Assembly (NCBI RefSeq): GCF_022410535.1
Contig: NZ_JAKNBL010000008.1
Span: 1-64,000, forward strand
Length of the DNA: 64,000 nt
Direction: 5' to 3'
Source: Pelotomaculum terephthalicicum JT
Lineage (GTDB): Bacteria > Bacillota > Desulfotomaculia > Desulfotomaculales > Pelotomaculaceae
Position numbers and translations under genes: made by a program
The notes under the pieces: generated by a model
The model's database searches: none
Told to the model about the DNA's origin: nothing
What the model saw: the letters and a program-made list of their open reading frames with translations, nothing else
Shown here: piece after piece, positions 33,841-42,191 of the stretch
How positions within the stretch are numbered: the first letter of the stretch is position 1
Layout of the letters: each line of letters opens with the position of its first letter

Positions 33841-34256
33841 CATTTAGGACATTGCGATTTTCGAAAATTGTGAACAGGTGAATTCGTTCTTGCTTAGGAA
33901 CAACAAAGTTTAGTGTCCCCTTGTTGAAATATGACCGTGTTCGAAAAATATTTTAGGTAGGCGGACCGGGATTATCCTCCGCTCTCTTCGCAGTTTTCAT
34001 GTTACCTAAATAACATCGTTTTATCAACCGCTGAAACCAGACTGCTATAAGCTGCCTACGCGTCTATTTGAGCTTTTCTGCATGCCTGCACGCGCTATAA
34101 AAACCGCATCCAGTGCTCCGCGTCGCTTCGGATAAACACCCGGTCCGGCAAGTCAAGCCTTTTCGAATACTACTGTTGAAAGAGGTGAATACCTATTCCT
34201 TTTCGCCTTCATAAAAACCAATTATGAACCTTAAAATGACACGCCTTAAGGTCCGA
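33841..34256. other. Gene-free stretch, possible decayed insertion
   Basis: About 415 nt without a plausible gene between the rpsI terminator and the amj promoter. The composition shifts to GC-rich in 34060-34160. On the minus strand a 24-codon stretch at 34098-34169 reads IRSDAEHWMRFL before a stop, which may be a chance match or the last residues of a lost gene. GTGTCCCCTTGTTGAAA at 33913-33929 recalls an element end. No clear repeats of the R or M type. Confidence 0.3.
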
Positions 34257-34286
34257 TTGCTTATAAACTATTCATTATGTTATGAT
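34257..34286 (+). promoter_or_regulatory. Promoter with extended -10 for the Amj-like gene
   Basis: TTGCTT (34257-34262), 18-nt spacer ending in TGT, TATGAT (34281-34286). Transcript start near 34293, 35 nt before the GTG. Confidence 0.55.
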
Positions 34287-34327
34287 GTAATAAGTTACCA
34301 GTTTCTGAGATGACTTTGGAGGCTCAA

Positions 34328-35200
34328 GTGGAACGTTTGCTATTAGTCTTTTTATTGACGATTTTTATTAATTTAATAAATACGCTGACCCGCTCGTCCC
34401 GCCTCGCCGGTGTTCGCACAGGTCACCTGGCCACTGCCATTTCGCTTTTCGGCGTGGTCTACCTGGCGGCAAGTTTTGCCAATACGCTTCAGGCGCCGCT
34501 GCTGGCTTCAACCGTGGAACAAATTATCGATCAAGCCTATGACCGGTCACTGTCGGCAGAACCCGGCGCTGCTGTTACCGATACGCTGGTTTACCAGGAG
34601 GCGCTGGCGGGTTTAAACGAAAAGCTGCGCTTTGTCATCCTCGGTGCCACTGTGGGGACTACTCTGGGCATTTTACTTATCCCCAGCTTTGTAACGTCAT
34701 TTTCCAACTCAATCAGGGCCTTCGGCCGGACAGGCTCAGTTTTTCGAGTAATACCGCTGGTATTGTTTTCTTTCTTCAGGCCCGGCGGCGGTATTCTCCG
34801 GCTGCGGTTCACCTCACTGCGTACGCTGAAAAAAATAATATTTAGAAAAATGGCCACTCCCGGCGCTTTTCTGGTTTGGAATCTGGCTAGCTACAGCCTG
34901 TGGACCGCCAATGTTTTATCCGGGCTTTATGCCGGCGCTCTTTATCCCGAGTACCGCTCCACCGCGGTGCTGATGGCGTCAATAGTGGGAAACGCCTCAA
35001 TTGTGCTTAATGTGATGATGGTGGACCCGGTCCTGGCCAAGGTTACCGACGCGGTGGCGGCGGGAGAGCAGGATGAACTGGAATTGAAGCAAATAATTTT
35101 CTACCTGGCGTTGTCCAACCTGTTCGGAACCCTGTTCAGTCAGGTTATTTTTGTACCGGTCGCAAACGGGCTGCAAATATTGACCAGGTGGATCGCATAA
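34328..35200 (+). CDS. amj: Lipid II flippase, Amj/YdaH family (DUF2837)
   Basis: 290 residues, about six membrane segments. FINLINTLTRSSRLAGVRTG followed by HLATAISLFGVVYLAASFAN and TLQAPLLAS matches the Amj family, which in B. subtilis flips lipid II as an alternative to MurJ. GTG at 34328, 5 nt from GGAGG, is preferred to ATG 34310, whose codons contain that GGAGG. It is monocistronic, between a promoter and an R repeat. Function rests on family resemblance. Confidence 0.82.
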   Translation: MERLLLVFLLTIFINLINTLTRSSRLAGVRTGHLATAISLFGVVYLAASFANTLQAPLLASTVEQIIDQAYDRSLSAEPGAAVTDTLVYQEALAGLNEKLRFVILGATVGTTLGILLIPSFVTSFSNSIRAFGRTGSVFRVIPLVLFSFFRPGGGILRLRFTSLRTLKKIIFRKMATPGAFLVWNLASYSLWTANVLSGLYAGALYPEYRSTAVLMASIVGNASIVLNVMMVDPVLAKVTDAVAAGEQDELELKQIIFYLALSNLFGTLFSQVIFVPVANGLQILTRWIA

Positions 35201-35201
35201 T

Positions 35202-35349
35202 CCAGTAGTCAGCAGTCAGTAGTCAGGAGATAAGGAGCGAGAGTCAAAAGCTTGGGAGTTGTGGTTTAGGAGTTAGGAATCAGGAATGAGGATAAGAGAC
35301 TGGGTTTTTGGCTGAAATATTCTGAATTCAGGCTCCTGGCTCCTGAATA
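35202..35349. repeat. R-family palindromic repeat, long copy
   Basis: AGTAGTCAGCAGTCAGTAGT and GTTAGGAATCAGGAATGAGG on the left; ATATTCTGAATTCAGGCTCC and CTGGCTCCTGAATA on the right. Between amj and the cwlD promoter. Confidence 0.7.
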
Positions 35350-35370
35350 CCCGAATATGCAAACCAATTT

Positions 35371-35399
35371 TCATAATCCTCTCTTAGACAGCATACTTT
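35371..35399 (+). promoter_or_regulatory. Sporulation sigma-E-like promoter for cwlD
   Basis: TCATAAT (35371-35377; B. subtilis sigma-E -35 TCATATT), 14-nt spacer, CATACTTT (35392-35399; -10 CATACAnT). One mismatch in each. cwlD of B. subtilis is a sporulation gene under sigma-E and sigma-G, so placement fits. Confidence 0.55.
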
Positions 35400-35430
35400 T
35401 TAAAAGGTAGTTGTCCTAGGGGGGATTTTT

Positions 35431-36243
35431 TTGCATTTAATGTTTATAAAAGCTTTCAAAATCAATAAACGCTATTTGTTCGCCACTGCCTTTTTAGTGT
35501 TCCTGGCGCTGCCCGTGACTATGTATTTGGATGCCGGGGCGGCACGGGAATCCCAGGCGGTTTTGGCCTGGCCGGTTGTCGATAAGGTGATTGTCGTGGA
35601 TCCCGGCCACGGGGGATTTGATCCGGGAGTTGTGGGTAAAAACGGTGTTATGGAAAAAGACATTAATCTGGCGATTGGCAAGCGCCTGGCGGCTGAGCTC
35701 AAGCAGGCGGGGGCGACAGTGCTGATGACCAGGGAGACCGATAGCGACCTGAGTGAACCCGGCACAACCAGTTTGCTGGAAAAAAAACAGGAAGATTTAA
35801 AAAAGAGGGTGGCGCTGGCAAATGAACATAAGGCGGACCTCTTGATCAGCATTCATGTCAACAGTCATTCCTCTGAAGCTCCGCGCGGGGCTCAGACCTT
35901 CGTCCAGCCTGGTTTTTCTGAAAGTAAGAGGGCCGGTCAAATCATCCAGTCCGAATTGACCAACTTTTTAAAAAACACCGACCGTTTAACAAAAGAGGCT
36001 GACTATTACATAACCAGGAACACTTCCATACCGGCGGTGCTGGTGGAAACCGGCTTCATTACCAATGCAAGTGAAAGCCGGCTTTTGCAGGATCCGGCCT
36101 ACCAGGGCAAGGTGAGCCGGGCGATTTACGCGGGTATCGCCAGGTATTTCGCCGCGGCGGCGGAAGCCGGCGCGCCCTATTACAGTGAAGAAGTAATTAA
36201 GGTGTTCAAAGAACAGACTCCCGGTCCGTTAGGGGAACCTTGA
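35431..36243 (+). CDS. cwlD: N-acetylmuramoyl-L-alanine amidase CwlD
   Basis: Zinc amidase (Amidase_3) that strips peptide side chains from spore cortex glycan so that muramic-delta-lactam can form. 270 residues: N-terminal membrane anchor (about residues 15-33), then VDPGHGGFDPG, GVMEKDIN, SIHVNSH and VLVETGFITN, giving the His-Glu-His and catalytic Glu set. TTG at 35431 lies 6 nt from GGGGGG; ATG at 35440 is possible. B. subtilis also has cwlD downstream of rpsI. Confidence 0.92.
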   Translation: MHLMFIKAFKINKRYLFATAFLVFLALPVTMYLDAGAARESQAVLAWPVVDKVIVVDPGHGGFDPGVVGKNGVMEKDINLAIGKRLAAELKQAGATVLMTRETDSDLSEPGTTSLLEKKQEDLKKRVALANEHKADLLISIHVNSHSSEAPRGAQTFVQPGFSESKRAGQIIQSELTNFLKNTDRLTKEADYYITRNTSIPAVLVETGFITNASESRLLQDPAYQGKVSRAIYAGIARYFAAAAEAGAPYYSEEVIKVFKEQTPGPLGEP

Positions 36244-36260
36244 GCCGCATATTCGCATAT

Positions 36261-36463
36261 ATTACTGCTATAAGGCAGGCAGTCAGGAGTCAGTATTCAG
36301 AATTCAGAATTCAGAATATTTCAAGACTAAAAACCATTCTCTCTTCTGATTACTGAACAATTATTGCTATAAAGCAGATATTGAGAATTTCAGGAGTCAG
36401 AATATTTAATGACTAAAATCATTCTTTTATTCTGACTCCTGATTTCTGACTCCTGACTCCTGA
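36261..36463. repeat. Tandem pair of R-family palindromes
   Basis: Two copies, about 36280-36358 and 36388-36463, each preceded by a related 18-mer: ATTACTGCTATAAGGCAG (36261-36278) and ATTATTGCTATAAAGCAG (36360-36377). The unit of about 99 nt is therefore duplicated. The second copy ends 8 nt before the rmlA ribosome binding site. Confidence 0.7.
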
Positions 36464-36483
36464 ATAATTCGGAGGTCGTTTTG

Positions 36484-37551
36484 TTGAAGGCGCTTATTCT
36501 CGCGGGCGGGCGCGGCACCCGGCTCCGGCCGCTTACTTATACCACTGCCAAACAATTAATACCGGTAGCCAATAAGCCGATTATCAACTTCGTGTTGGAG
36601 CAGGTCAGCAGCGCCGGGATAAAAGATATCGGCATTATTATATCTCCGGAAACCGGCGGCCATATCAAGGAGGCGCTGGGGGACGGCTCGCGTTGGGGCG
36701 CGGTGCTCACGTACATTCTCCAGGAAAACCCGGCGGGGCTGGCGCACGCGGTAAAAATCGCCAGGAACTTCCTGGGTGATTCATCGTTTCTGATGTTCCT
36801 CGGCGACAACTTGATTCAGGGAGGTGTCGGCGCGCTGGTCAGGGAATTTAGCGCCGGCCGCAGCGATTCCATTATTCAGTTAAAGAAAGTAAAAGACCCC
36901 CGGCAGTTCGGAGTGGCGGTGCTCGGGTCCCGGCAAGAAGTATTGAAGCTGGTGGAAAAACCCCAAGAGCCGCTCAGCGACTTGGCTCTGGTGGGTATTT
37001 ATCTTTTTAACCGGGCGATACATACCGCCATAGACAGGGTCAAACCCTCCTGGCGGGGAGAACTGGAAATCACCGACGCCATTCAGCAGATGGTTGACGC
37101 CGGTCACCGGGTGGAAGCCAGGCTGCTGGAAGGCTGGTGGCTGGATACCGGCAAGAAGGATGACATTTTGGAAGCCAACCGGGTAGTTTTGGACGAATAC
37201 GCCGTCCGCCAAGTGGACGGTTCGGTCGACACCGCCAGTGAGATTTCCGGCAGGGTTGACATCGCCGCTGGCGCGGCAATAACCAACAGCGTCATTCGCG
37301 GGCCGGTGGTGATCGGGGAAAACGCCGTGGTCAAAGATTCTTTTATCGGCCCTTATACGGCTGTCGGCAAGGGCACTGTTCTTGATCAGGTCGGGGTGGA
37401 ATATTCAGTGGTGCTGGAAAACTGCCGGCTATCCGGCGTGGAACGGGTTGAAGACAGCCTGATCGGCGGCAATACCCGGATCAGCCGCGCTGCCGCCGGC
37501 CGCCACGCCTGCCGCCTGTTCGTCGGAGATGACACGGAAATCATATTATAG
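36484..37551 (+). CDS. Glucose-1-phosphate thymidylyltransferase, long form
   Basis: Makes dTDP-glucose from dTTP and glucose-1-phosphate; 355 residues. [18 protein letters not shown] is the nucleotide-binding signature and [12 protein letters not shown] the substrate loop; [19 protein letters not shown] is conserved. The C-terminal 100 residues are left-handed-helix repeats (hexapeptide pattern), the long RmlA type. TTG at 36484, 7 nt from GGAGGT, gives the family N-terminus; the preceding TTG is too close. Heads a dTDP-sugar operon. Confidence 0.9.
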   Translation: MKALILAGGRGTRLRPLTYTTAKQLIPVANKPIINFVLEQVSSAGIKDIGIIISPETGGHIKEALGDGSRWGAVLTYILQENPAGLAHAVKIARNFLGDSSFLMFLGDNLIQGGVGALVREFSAGRSDSIIQLKKVKDPRQFGVAVLGSRQEVLKLVEKPQEPLSDLALVGIYLFNRAIHTAIDRVKPSWRGELEITDAIQQMVDAGHRVEARLLEGWWLDTGKKDDILEANRVVLDEYAVRQVDGSVDTASEISGRVDIAAGAAITNSVIRGPVVIGENAVVKDSFIGPYTAVGKGTVLDQVGVEYSVVLENCRLSGVERVEDSLIGGNTRISRAAAGRHACRLFVGDDTEIIL

Positions 37552-37568
37552 CCGCGGGGGGACTGAAA

Positions 37569-38573
37569 ATGAGAGTTTTGGTAACAGGCGGGGCGGGGTT
37601 TATCGGCAGCAATTTTATCAGGTACTTATTGGACCGGTATGATTACCGGATAATTAACCTTGATTCGCTAACATATGCCGGTAATCTTGACAACCTGACC
37701 AATGTTGCGGAAAAATCAGGTTATAGCTTCGTGCGCGGTGATATCACGGACCGGAACTGTCTTGAGCAGATTTTCTCGCAGGGGATAGACGCCGTGGTCA
37801 ATTTCGCGGCGGAGACCCATGTCGACCGCAGTATAATAGACGCCGGCGTTTTCGTGCGGACCAATGTCCTGGGGGTGCAAGAGTTGCTGGAGGCGGCCCG
37901 CAGGCATGGCATTAGGAGGTTTCTGCAGGTGTCTACCGATGAAGTCTACGGCTCGTTGGGAGAAAACGGATATTTCACTGAAGAGACCTCCCTGGCTCCC
38001 GGCAGCCCTTATTCCGCGAGCAAAGCGGCGGCTGATCTGCTCGCGCTGGCTTATCATCGCACCTTCGGCGTTCCGGTGAGCATTACCCGCTGCTCCAATA
38101 ACTATGGGCCTTACCAGTTTCCTGAGAAGCTGATTCCTTTGATGGTCACCAACGCTCTGGAAGACAGGCCGCTTCCTTTATATGGAGACGGCCTGCACGT
38201 GCGGGACTGGCTCCATGTGCTGGACCACTGCGGGGCGCTGGATCTGGTGCTGCACCGGGGCAAGCCGGGGGAAATATACAACATCGGCGGCAACAACGAG
38301 CGGGCCAACGTAGAAATAATCCGCCTTATCCTGGCTGAACTGGGCAAGCCGGAATCATTGATTAAACACGTGCCGGACAGACCCGGCCACGATCGCCGCT
38401 ATGCCATTGACGCCGCCAAGATTAAGGAAGAACTGGGGTGGCGGCCGGTATACACTTTCGAGCGGGGGCTGCGGGACACCGTCAGCTGGTACCGCGCCAA
38501 TAAAAAATGGTGGCGGAAAATTAAGTCCGGCGAATACCTGGAGTATTACGAAAAAATGTATACCGCCCGGTGA
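37569..38573 (+). CDS. rfbB: dTDP-glucose 4,6-dehydratase
   Basis: Short-chain dehydrogenase that converts dTDP-glucose to dTDP-4-keto-6-deoxyglucose; 334 residues. NAD site VTGGAGFIGSNFIR, substrate segment STDEVYGSLGE, catalytic YSASKAAAD and the late GHDRRYAIDAAKIKEELGW are all present. ATG at 37569 after GGGGGGA. 17 nt after the thymidylyltransferase. Confidence 0.95.
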   Translation: MRVLVTGGAGFIGSNFIRYLLDRYDYRIINLDSLTYAGNLDNLTNVAEKSGYSFVRGDITDRNCLEQIFSQGIDAVVNFAAETHVDRSIIDAGVFVRTNVLGVQELLEAARRHGIRRFLQVSTDEVYGSLGENGYFTEETSLAPGSPYSASKAAADLLALAYHRTFGVPVSITRCSNNYGPYQFPEKLIPLMVTNALEDRPLPLYGDGLHVRDWLHVLDHCGALDLVLHRGKPGEIYNIGGNNERANVEIIRLILAELGKPESLIKHVPDRPGHDRRYAIDAAKIKEELGWRPVYTFERGLRDTVSWYRANKKWWRKIKSGEYLEYYEKMYTAR

Positions 38574-38608
38574 GCCCGGCCGGTGCGGCGGGTGAGGAGC
38601 GTAGCTTG

Positions 38609-39064
38609 ATGATTAAGGACGTGCAGGTAAAGAAACTGGTTAAACACTGCGATGACCGCGGCTTTTTTATGGAAATATTAAGGGACGACGACCAATTGCT
38701 GTCCCGTTTCGGCCAGGCGTCGATGTCCAGGACATACCCCGGTGTGGTTAAAGCTTTCCATTATCATGAGCGCCAGGATGATTTGTGGTTCTTTCCGGTT
38801 GGCAGCGCCCAGGTTGTTCTGCACGACCTGCGCGAAGATTCGCCAACCAAAGGAGAGACAAATGTTTTTTACCTGGGTGAAGATAATCCAATCTTGCTGG
38901 TTATTCCCAAAATGGTGGCGCACGGCTACCGGGTGCTCGGCAGCATGCCGGCCCTGATCATCTATTTTACCACAGCCTCTTATGACCCGGGCAAACCGGA
39001 CGAAAAGCGCCTGGCCTGGAATGATCCGGATATCGGCTTTGACTGGACCACGAAAAACAGGTAG
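38609..39064 (+). CDS. dTDP-4-dehydrorhamnose 3,5-epimerase-like cupin
   Basis: 151 residues, shorter than standard RmlC (about 180). KKLVKHCDDRGFFMEILRDD and VVKAFHYHERQDDLWFFPVG follow the epimerase pattern with the likely catalytic His; SAQVVLHDLREDSPTKG and IPKMVAHGYRVLG complete the barrel. ATG at 38609 after GAGGAG; TTG 38606 is possible. Since rmlD is missing, the product may be a keto sugar or a different 6-deoxy sugar. Confidence 0.8.
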   Translation: MIKDVQVKKLVKHCDDRGFFMEILRDDDQLLSRFGQASMSRTYPGVVKAFHYHERQDDLWFFPVGSAQVVLHDLREDSPTKGETNVFYLGEDNPILLVIPKMVAHGYRVLGSMPALIIYFTTASYDPGKPDEKRLAWNDPDIGFDWTTKNR

Positions 39065-39070
39065 AAATGG

Positions 39071-39098
39071 CAGACCTCTGGAAAGGTCTTTTTTTTTG
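39071..39098 (+). terminator. Terminator after the dTDP-sugar operon
   Basis: AGACCT-loop-AGGTCT stem followed by nine T residues. Confidence 0.85.
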
Positions 39099-39200
39099 AA
39101 AAAATACCGGCATTTCCACATAAAATTGGGGACAATAGAAAAAATATTATTAAAATATTATCGATTGCCAGGGGGGTGATGAGCGATTAACGGCAAGGGT

Positions 39201-39896
39201 TTGTTTTCGAAAAAAAAATTAATAATTTATGCGGCTTGCTTGCTGGCGCTGGCGGCAGGGCTGGTTTCACTGCACGAAAGGCAGGCTGCGGCGCAAAACC
39301 CCAGCTTGTACCGGGGAAGCGCCGGGGATGATGTTTTTCGGGTGCAGCAACGGCTCAGCCAATGGGGGTATTATAACGGCAGCCAGGATGGGTATTACGG
39401 TGACGGCACCTTTCAGGCAGTCATTAACTTCCAGCAAAACAACGGCATACCTGCCGACGGTGTCGTGGGACAGGCTACCTGGGACGCTCTCGGATTTAGC
39501 GTTCCCAGTGAGACGCCGGCTGTTTCCCGGGGCGCGGCCACCGACCGGGGTGATGTTACTCTCCTGGCCCGGGTGATTGAGGGTGAGGCGGCGAACGAGC
39601 CGCTGCTCGGCAAGGTGGCTGTAGGCGCGGTTATATTAAACCGGACAAAAAGCGCTTCGTTTCCGCACTCAATCAGTGAGGTGATTTTTCAGCCGGAAGC
39701 TTTCGAGTCGATTGAAAACGGACAGGCGTACCGGCCCTTAAGCGAGGAATCCGTTCAGGCCGCCCAGATGGCCATGGGTGGGTATGACCCCTCGGGCGGG
39801 GCGCTTTTTTTCTGGAACCCGGGCAAGTCCGTAAACCCGTGGATATGGAGCAGAAATATTGTCACGCAAATTGGCAACCACGTTTTTGCCCGGTAA
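39201..39896 (+). CDS. sleB: Spore cortex-lytic enzyme SleB
   Basis: Lytic transglycosylase that degrades spore cortex on germination. From TTG 39201, 231 residues: hydrophobic signal (about 5-22), a peptidoglycan-binding domain (RVQQRLSQWGYYNGSQDGYY), then the SleB Hydrolase_2 domain with LARVIEGEAANEP (catalytic Glu) and GAVILNRTKS. The strong AGGGGGGTG at 39169-39177 is 23 nt from this TTG but 8 nt from an in-frame ATT at 39186, so the true start may be 39186. A weak sigma-G-like TGAAAA-16-CATAAAA lies at 39097-39125. ypeB follows. Confidence 0.9.
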   Translation: MFSKKKLIIYAACLLALAAGLVSLHERQAAAQNPSLYRGSAGDDVFRVQQRLSQWGYYNGSQDGYYGDGTFQAVINFQQNNGIPADGVVGQATWDALGFSVPSETPAVSRGAATDRGDVTLLARVIEGEAANEPLLGKVAVGAVILNRTKSASFPHSISEVIFQPEAFESIENGQAYRPLSEESVQAAQMAMGGYDPSGGALFFWNPGKSVNPWIWSRNIVTQIGNHVFAR

Positions 39897-39909
39897 AGGG
39901 GGTTGTTTG

Positions 39910-41271
39910 ATGAGAAAATGGATATTAGCGGCGGTCATCGGCCTGCTGGCTTTGGCCGCGGCCGGTTCCTGGGGCTACAGCCAGTACACGGCCAACCGCA
40001 AACTGGAGAATTATCTGAGCAATAAGTACCAGCGCGCTTTTTACGATTTGGCAAGCCAGACTCAAAGCGTTGAAGTGCTCCTGTCAAAAAGCATGATTGC
40101 CTCTGACCCGCGCCTGGACAGCGCCCTGTTGATGGATATTCGCCAGCAGGCGGCGTTTGCCCAGTCCAACCTCGGCCAACTGCCGTTAAACGACGCGCTG
40201 GCCGGGCGCACGGCCAAGTTTTTGAGCCAGGTGGGAGATTATGCCGACAGTCTGGCCCGGCAGATCAACCAGGGCGAAGCTATTGACACCAAACACTGGG
40301 ATACCCTGAACAGCCTTTACCAGCAGGCGGCTGCTTTAAACAGTGAGCTGCAGGGAATGCAGGCCGGCATGGCTCAGAACAATTTTTATTTTGGAGAAAT
40401 GGTGCGCCAGGTTAGGGGCAAGCTGCAAAAAAACCCGGATGATCTGGCCACGACTGACTTTCAGTCAATGGATAAACAGATGCAGCGCTACCCCGCGCTG
40501 ATCTATGACGGGCCTTATTCAGAGCACCTGGAACGCACTGAACCCCGGGATTTGAGCGGACAGGGCGATGTGGACGCGCCGGAAGCGGAGCAAAGAGCGC
40601 TTGCTTTTATTGACAAGCAGGATGGAGCCGACTACCAGGCCAGGGTTACCGGGACAACCAACGGGCGCATTCCGGCTCACCGGGTGGAAGTAACCCGGGT
40701 GGGCGGGCCGGACGGCGCGGCGACAGTACTGGATGTGTCCCGGCAGGGCGGCAAAGTAATCTGGATGATGAATTCCCGGCCGGTCGGCGGCCAGACTGTG
40801 AGCATTGAGGAAGCGCGGCGGAAAGCCCTGCAGTTCCTGGCCGGCCGTGGTTTTGGGGAAATGCGCTCGACTTATTTCCAGCAGCACGGGAACTCAGTCA
40901 CTTTTAACTGCGCGGCGCTGCAAAATGGCGTTACCCTTTATCCCGATTTGGTGAAGGTGACTGTTGCTTTGGACAGCGGCGAGGTTACCGGAACGGAAAC
41001 CTCGGGTTACTTGATGTCCCACAGGCAGCGCCCCCTGCCGGAAGCCGCCGTTTCACGCGAGCGCGCGCGCGCGGCGATAAACCCGCGGCTGAATGTATCC
41101 GGGGGAGAGCTTGTGCTCATTCCGGTTGGGGTTTCAGATGAAAAACTGGCTTATGAGTTTCACGGCAAATTGGGGGAGGATTCCTACCTGATATATATTA
41201 ACGCTGTCACCGGGCGGGAGGAAAATGTTTTAAAATTAATTGAAACGCCTGGCGGCACATTGACCATGTAA
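39910..41271 (+). CDS. ypeB: Germination protein YpeB
   Basis: Partner that SleB needs for its stability and location in the spore; 453 residues. An N-terminal membrane segment (ILAAVIGLLALAAAGSW) is followed by a helical region beginning YLSNKYQRAFYDLASQTQSV and by PepSY-like repeats in the C-terminal half (EEARRKALQFLAGRGF, then VSRERARAAINPRL). ATG at 39910 after AAAGGGGG. 13 nt after sleB, the usual bicistronic pair. Confidence 0.93.
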   Translation: MRKWILAAVIGLLALAAAGSWGYSQYTANRKLENYLSNKYQRAFYDLASQTQSVEVLLSKSMIASDPRLDSALLMDIRQQAAFAQSNLGQLPLNDALAGRTAKFLSQVGDYADSLARQINQGEAIDTKHWDTLNSLYQQAAALNSELQGMQAGMAQNNFYFGEMVRQVRGKLQKNPDDLATTDFQSMDKQMQRYPALIYDGPYSEHLERTEPRDLSGQGDVDAPEAEQRALAFIDKQDGADYQARVTGTTNGRIPAHRVEVTRVGGPDGAATVLDVSRQGGKVIWMMNSRPVGGQTVSIEEARRKALQFLAGRGFGEMRSTYFQQHGNSVTFNCAALQNGVTLYPDLVKVTVALDSGEVTGTETSGYLMSHRQRPLPEAAVSRERARAAINPRLNVSGGELVLIPVGVSDEKLAYEFHGKLGEDSYLIYINAVTGREENVLKLIETPGGTLTM

Positions 41272-41288
41272 ATGTCTGGTTTTTCCGG

Positions 41289-41317
41289 TTGACACCTGAA
41301 TGCGTTTGTGCTAATAT
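41289..41317 (+). promoter_or_regulatory. sigma-A promoter of the T-box operon
   Basis: TTGACA (41289-41294), 17-nt spacer ending TGC, TAATAT (41312-41317). Extended -10. Transcription would begin just before the T-box leader. Confidence 0.7.
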
Positions 41318-41335
41318 AACTTTAATTTTATGGAT

Positions 41336-41616
41336 TTATCAAAGCAAACGCAAGGCAATGAAGGGGAAGAAAGGCGCCGTTAATCGCCAGCGAGCCGGGG
41401 TATGGTGTAAGCCCGGTGGAGGAAAGCGCCAGGGCCGCCCTGGATGCCGCGGGTGAAAAATCCCTCCCTTGGGGGAGAGAATAAGCCGCCGCCGGCTTGC
41501 CGCCGTTAAACGGCAGGAGAGGGCTGTATGAGAAATCCCGAAAAGGGGTGAGGCATGCGGCCAAATAGGGTGGTACCGCGAGAAGATCCCGTCCCTTTTG
41601 GGGGGCGGTTTTTTTT
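41336..41616 (+). promoter_or_regulatory. T-box riboswitch leader, probably alanine-specific
   Basis: The T-box sequence AGGGTGGTACCGCG (41567-41580) precedes a terminator (CCGTCCC and GGGGGCGG, then eight T, 41589-41616). Stem I has the distal-loop element GGTATGGTGTAAGCCCGG. The likely specifier is GCC at 41434-41436 (Ala); the TGGT discriminator partner predicts A73, which fits tRNA-Ala and argues against Asp or Asn. Uncharged tRNA would stop termination and raise expression of the two downstream genes. Confidence 0.88.
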
Positions 41617-41711
41617 ATTGTTTAAAGGATTGCTGATAAGCGGCTTTTTGATTACGGCCTAACATAAGCTGCATGGTCAATCCTCAGATCATCACGAAGG
41701 AGTGATATGGA

Positions 41712-42191
41712 TTGAGAGAGGTGCTGGAACTTCTCGAATCCGACGCCAGGCTCACCGCCGGCCAAATTGCCACCATGCTCGGACGGGATGAGGAAGAAGT
41801 CGCCCGGATTATTAAAGAGTCGGAAGAAAAGAAACTGATCCAAGGTTATTTTACCCTGGTTGACTGGGATAAACTCGGAGCCGAGAAGGTTTCCGCAGTG
41901 ATTGAAGTAAAAATATCACCGCAGCGGGACGTGGGTTTTGACGCCGTGGCCGAGCGCATCTACCGGTTTCCCGAGGTGCGGAGCGTCAGGCTGATGTCGG
42001 GCGCTTATGACCTGATAGTGATGATTGAAGGCGGCACAATGAAGGAAGTTGCTCATTTTGTCTCCTTTAAACTAGCTTCGATGGAGTATGTTCTCAGCAC
42101 AGCGACCCATTTTGTCCTGAAAACGTATAAGCACCACGGCGTCATCATTGATGACAAAGAAGAAGACAGGAGGCAGGTGATCATGCCGTGA
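41712..42191 (+). CDS. Lrp/AsnC family transcriptional regulator
   Basis: 159 residues. N-terminal winged helix-turn-helix (LELLESDARLTAGQIATMLG, then EEEVARIIKE), followed by a RAM/AsnC effector domain (KVSAVIEVKISPQRD and GAYDLIVMIEGG). Such proteins respond to amino acids. TTG at 41712 is 9 nt from AAGGAG; the nearby ATG is out of frame. Its stop overlaps the next start (GTGA). Co-regulated with the aminotransferase by the T-box. Confidence 0.9.
   Translation: MREVLELLESDARLTAGQIATMLGRDEEEVARIIKESEEKKLIQGYFTLVDWDKLGAEKVSAVIEVKISPQRDVGFDAVAERIYRFPEVRSVRLMSGAYDLIVMIEGGTMKEVAHFVSFKLASMEYVLSTATHFVLKTYKHHGVIIDDKEEDRRQVIMP

Noticed and set aside
34098-34169. Minus-strand 24-codon peptide as a gene
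   Set aside because: Bounded by stops and too short; kept only as a hint of a remnant.
36261-36463. CRISPR-like array of GTCAG repeats
   Set aside because: Repeats are irregular, palindromic and variably spaced with no unique spacers; they belong to the R family.
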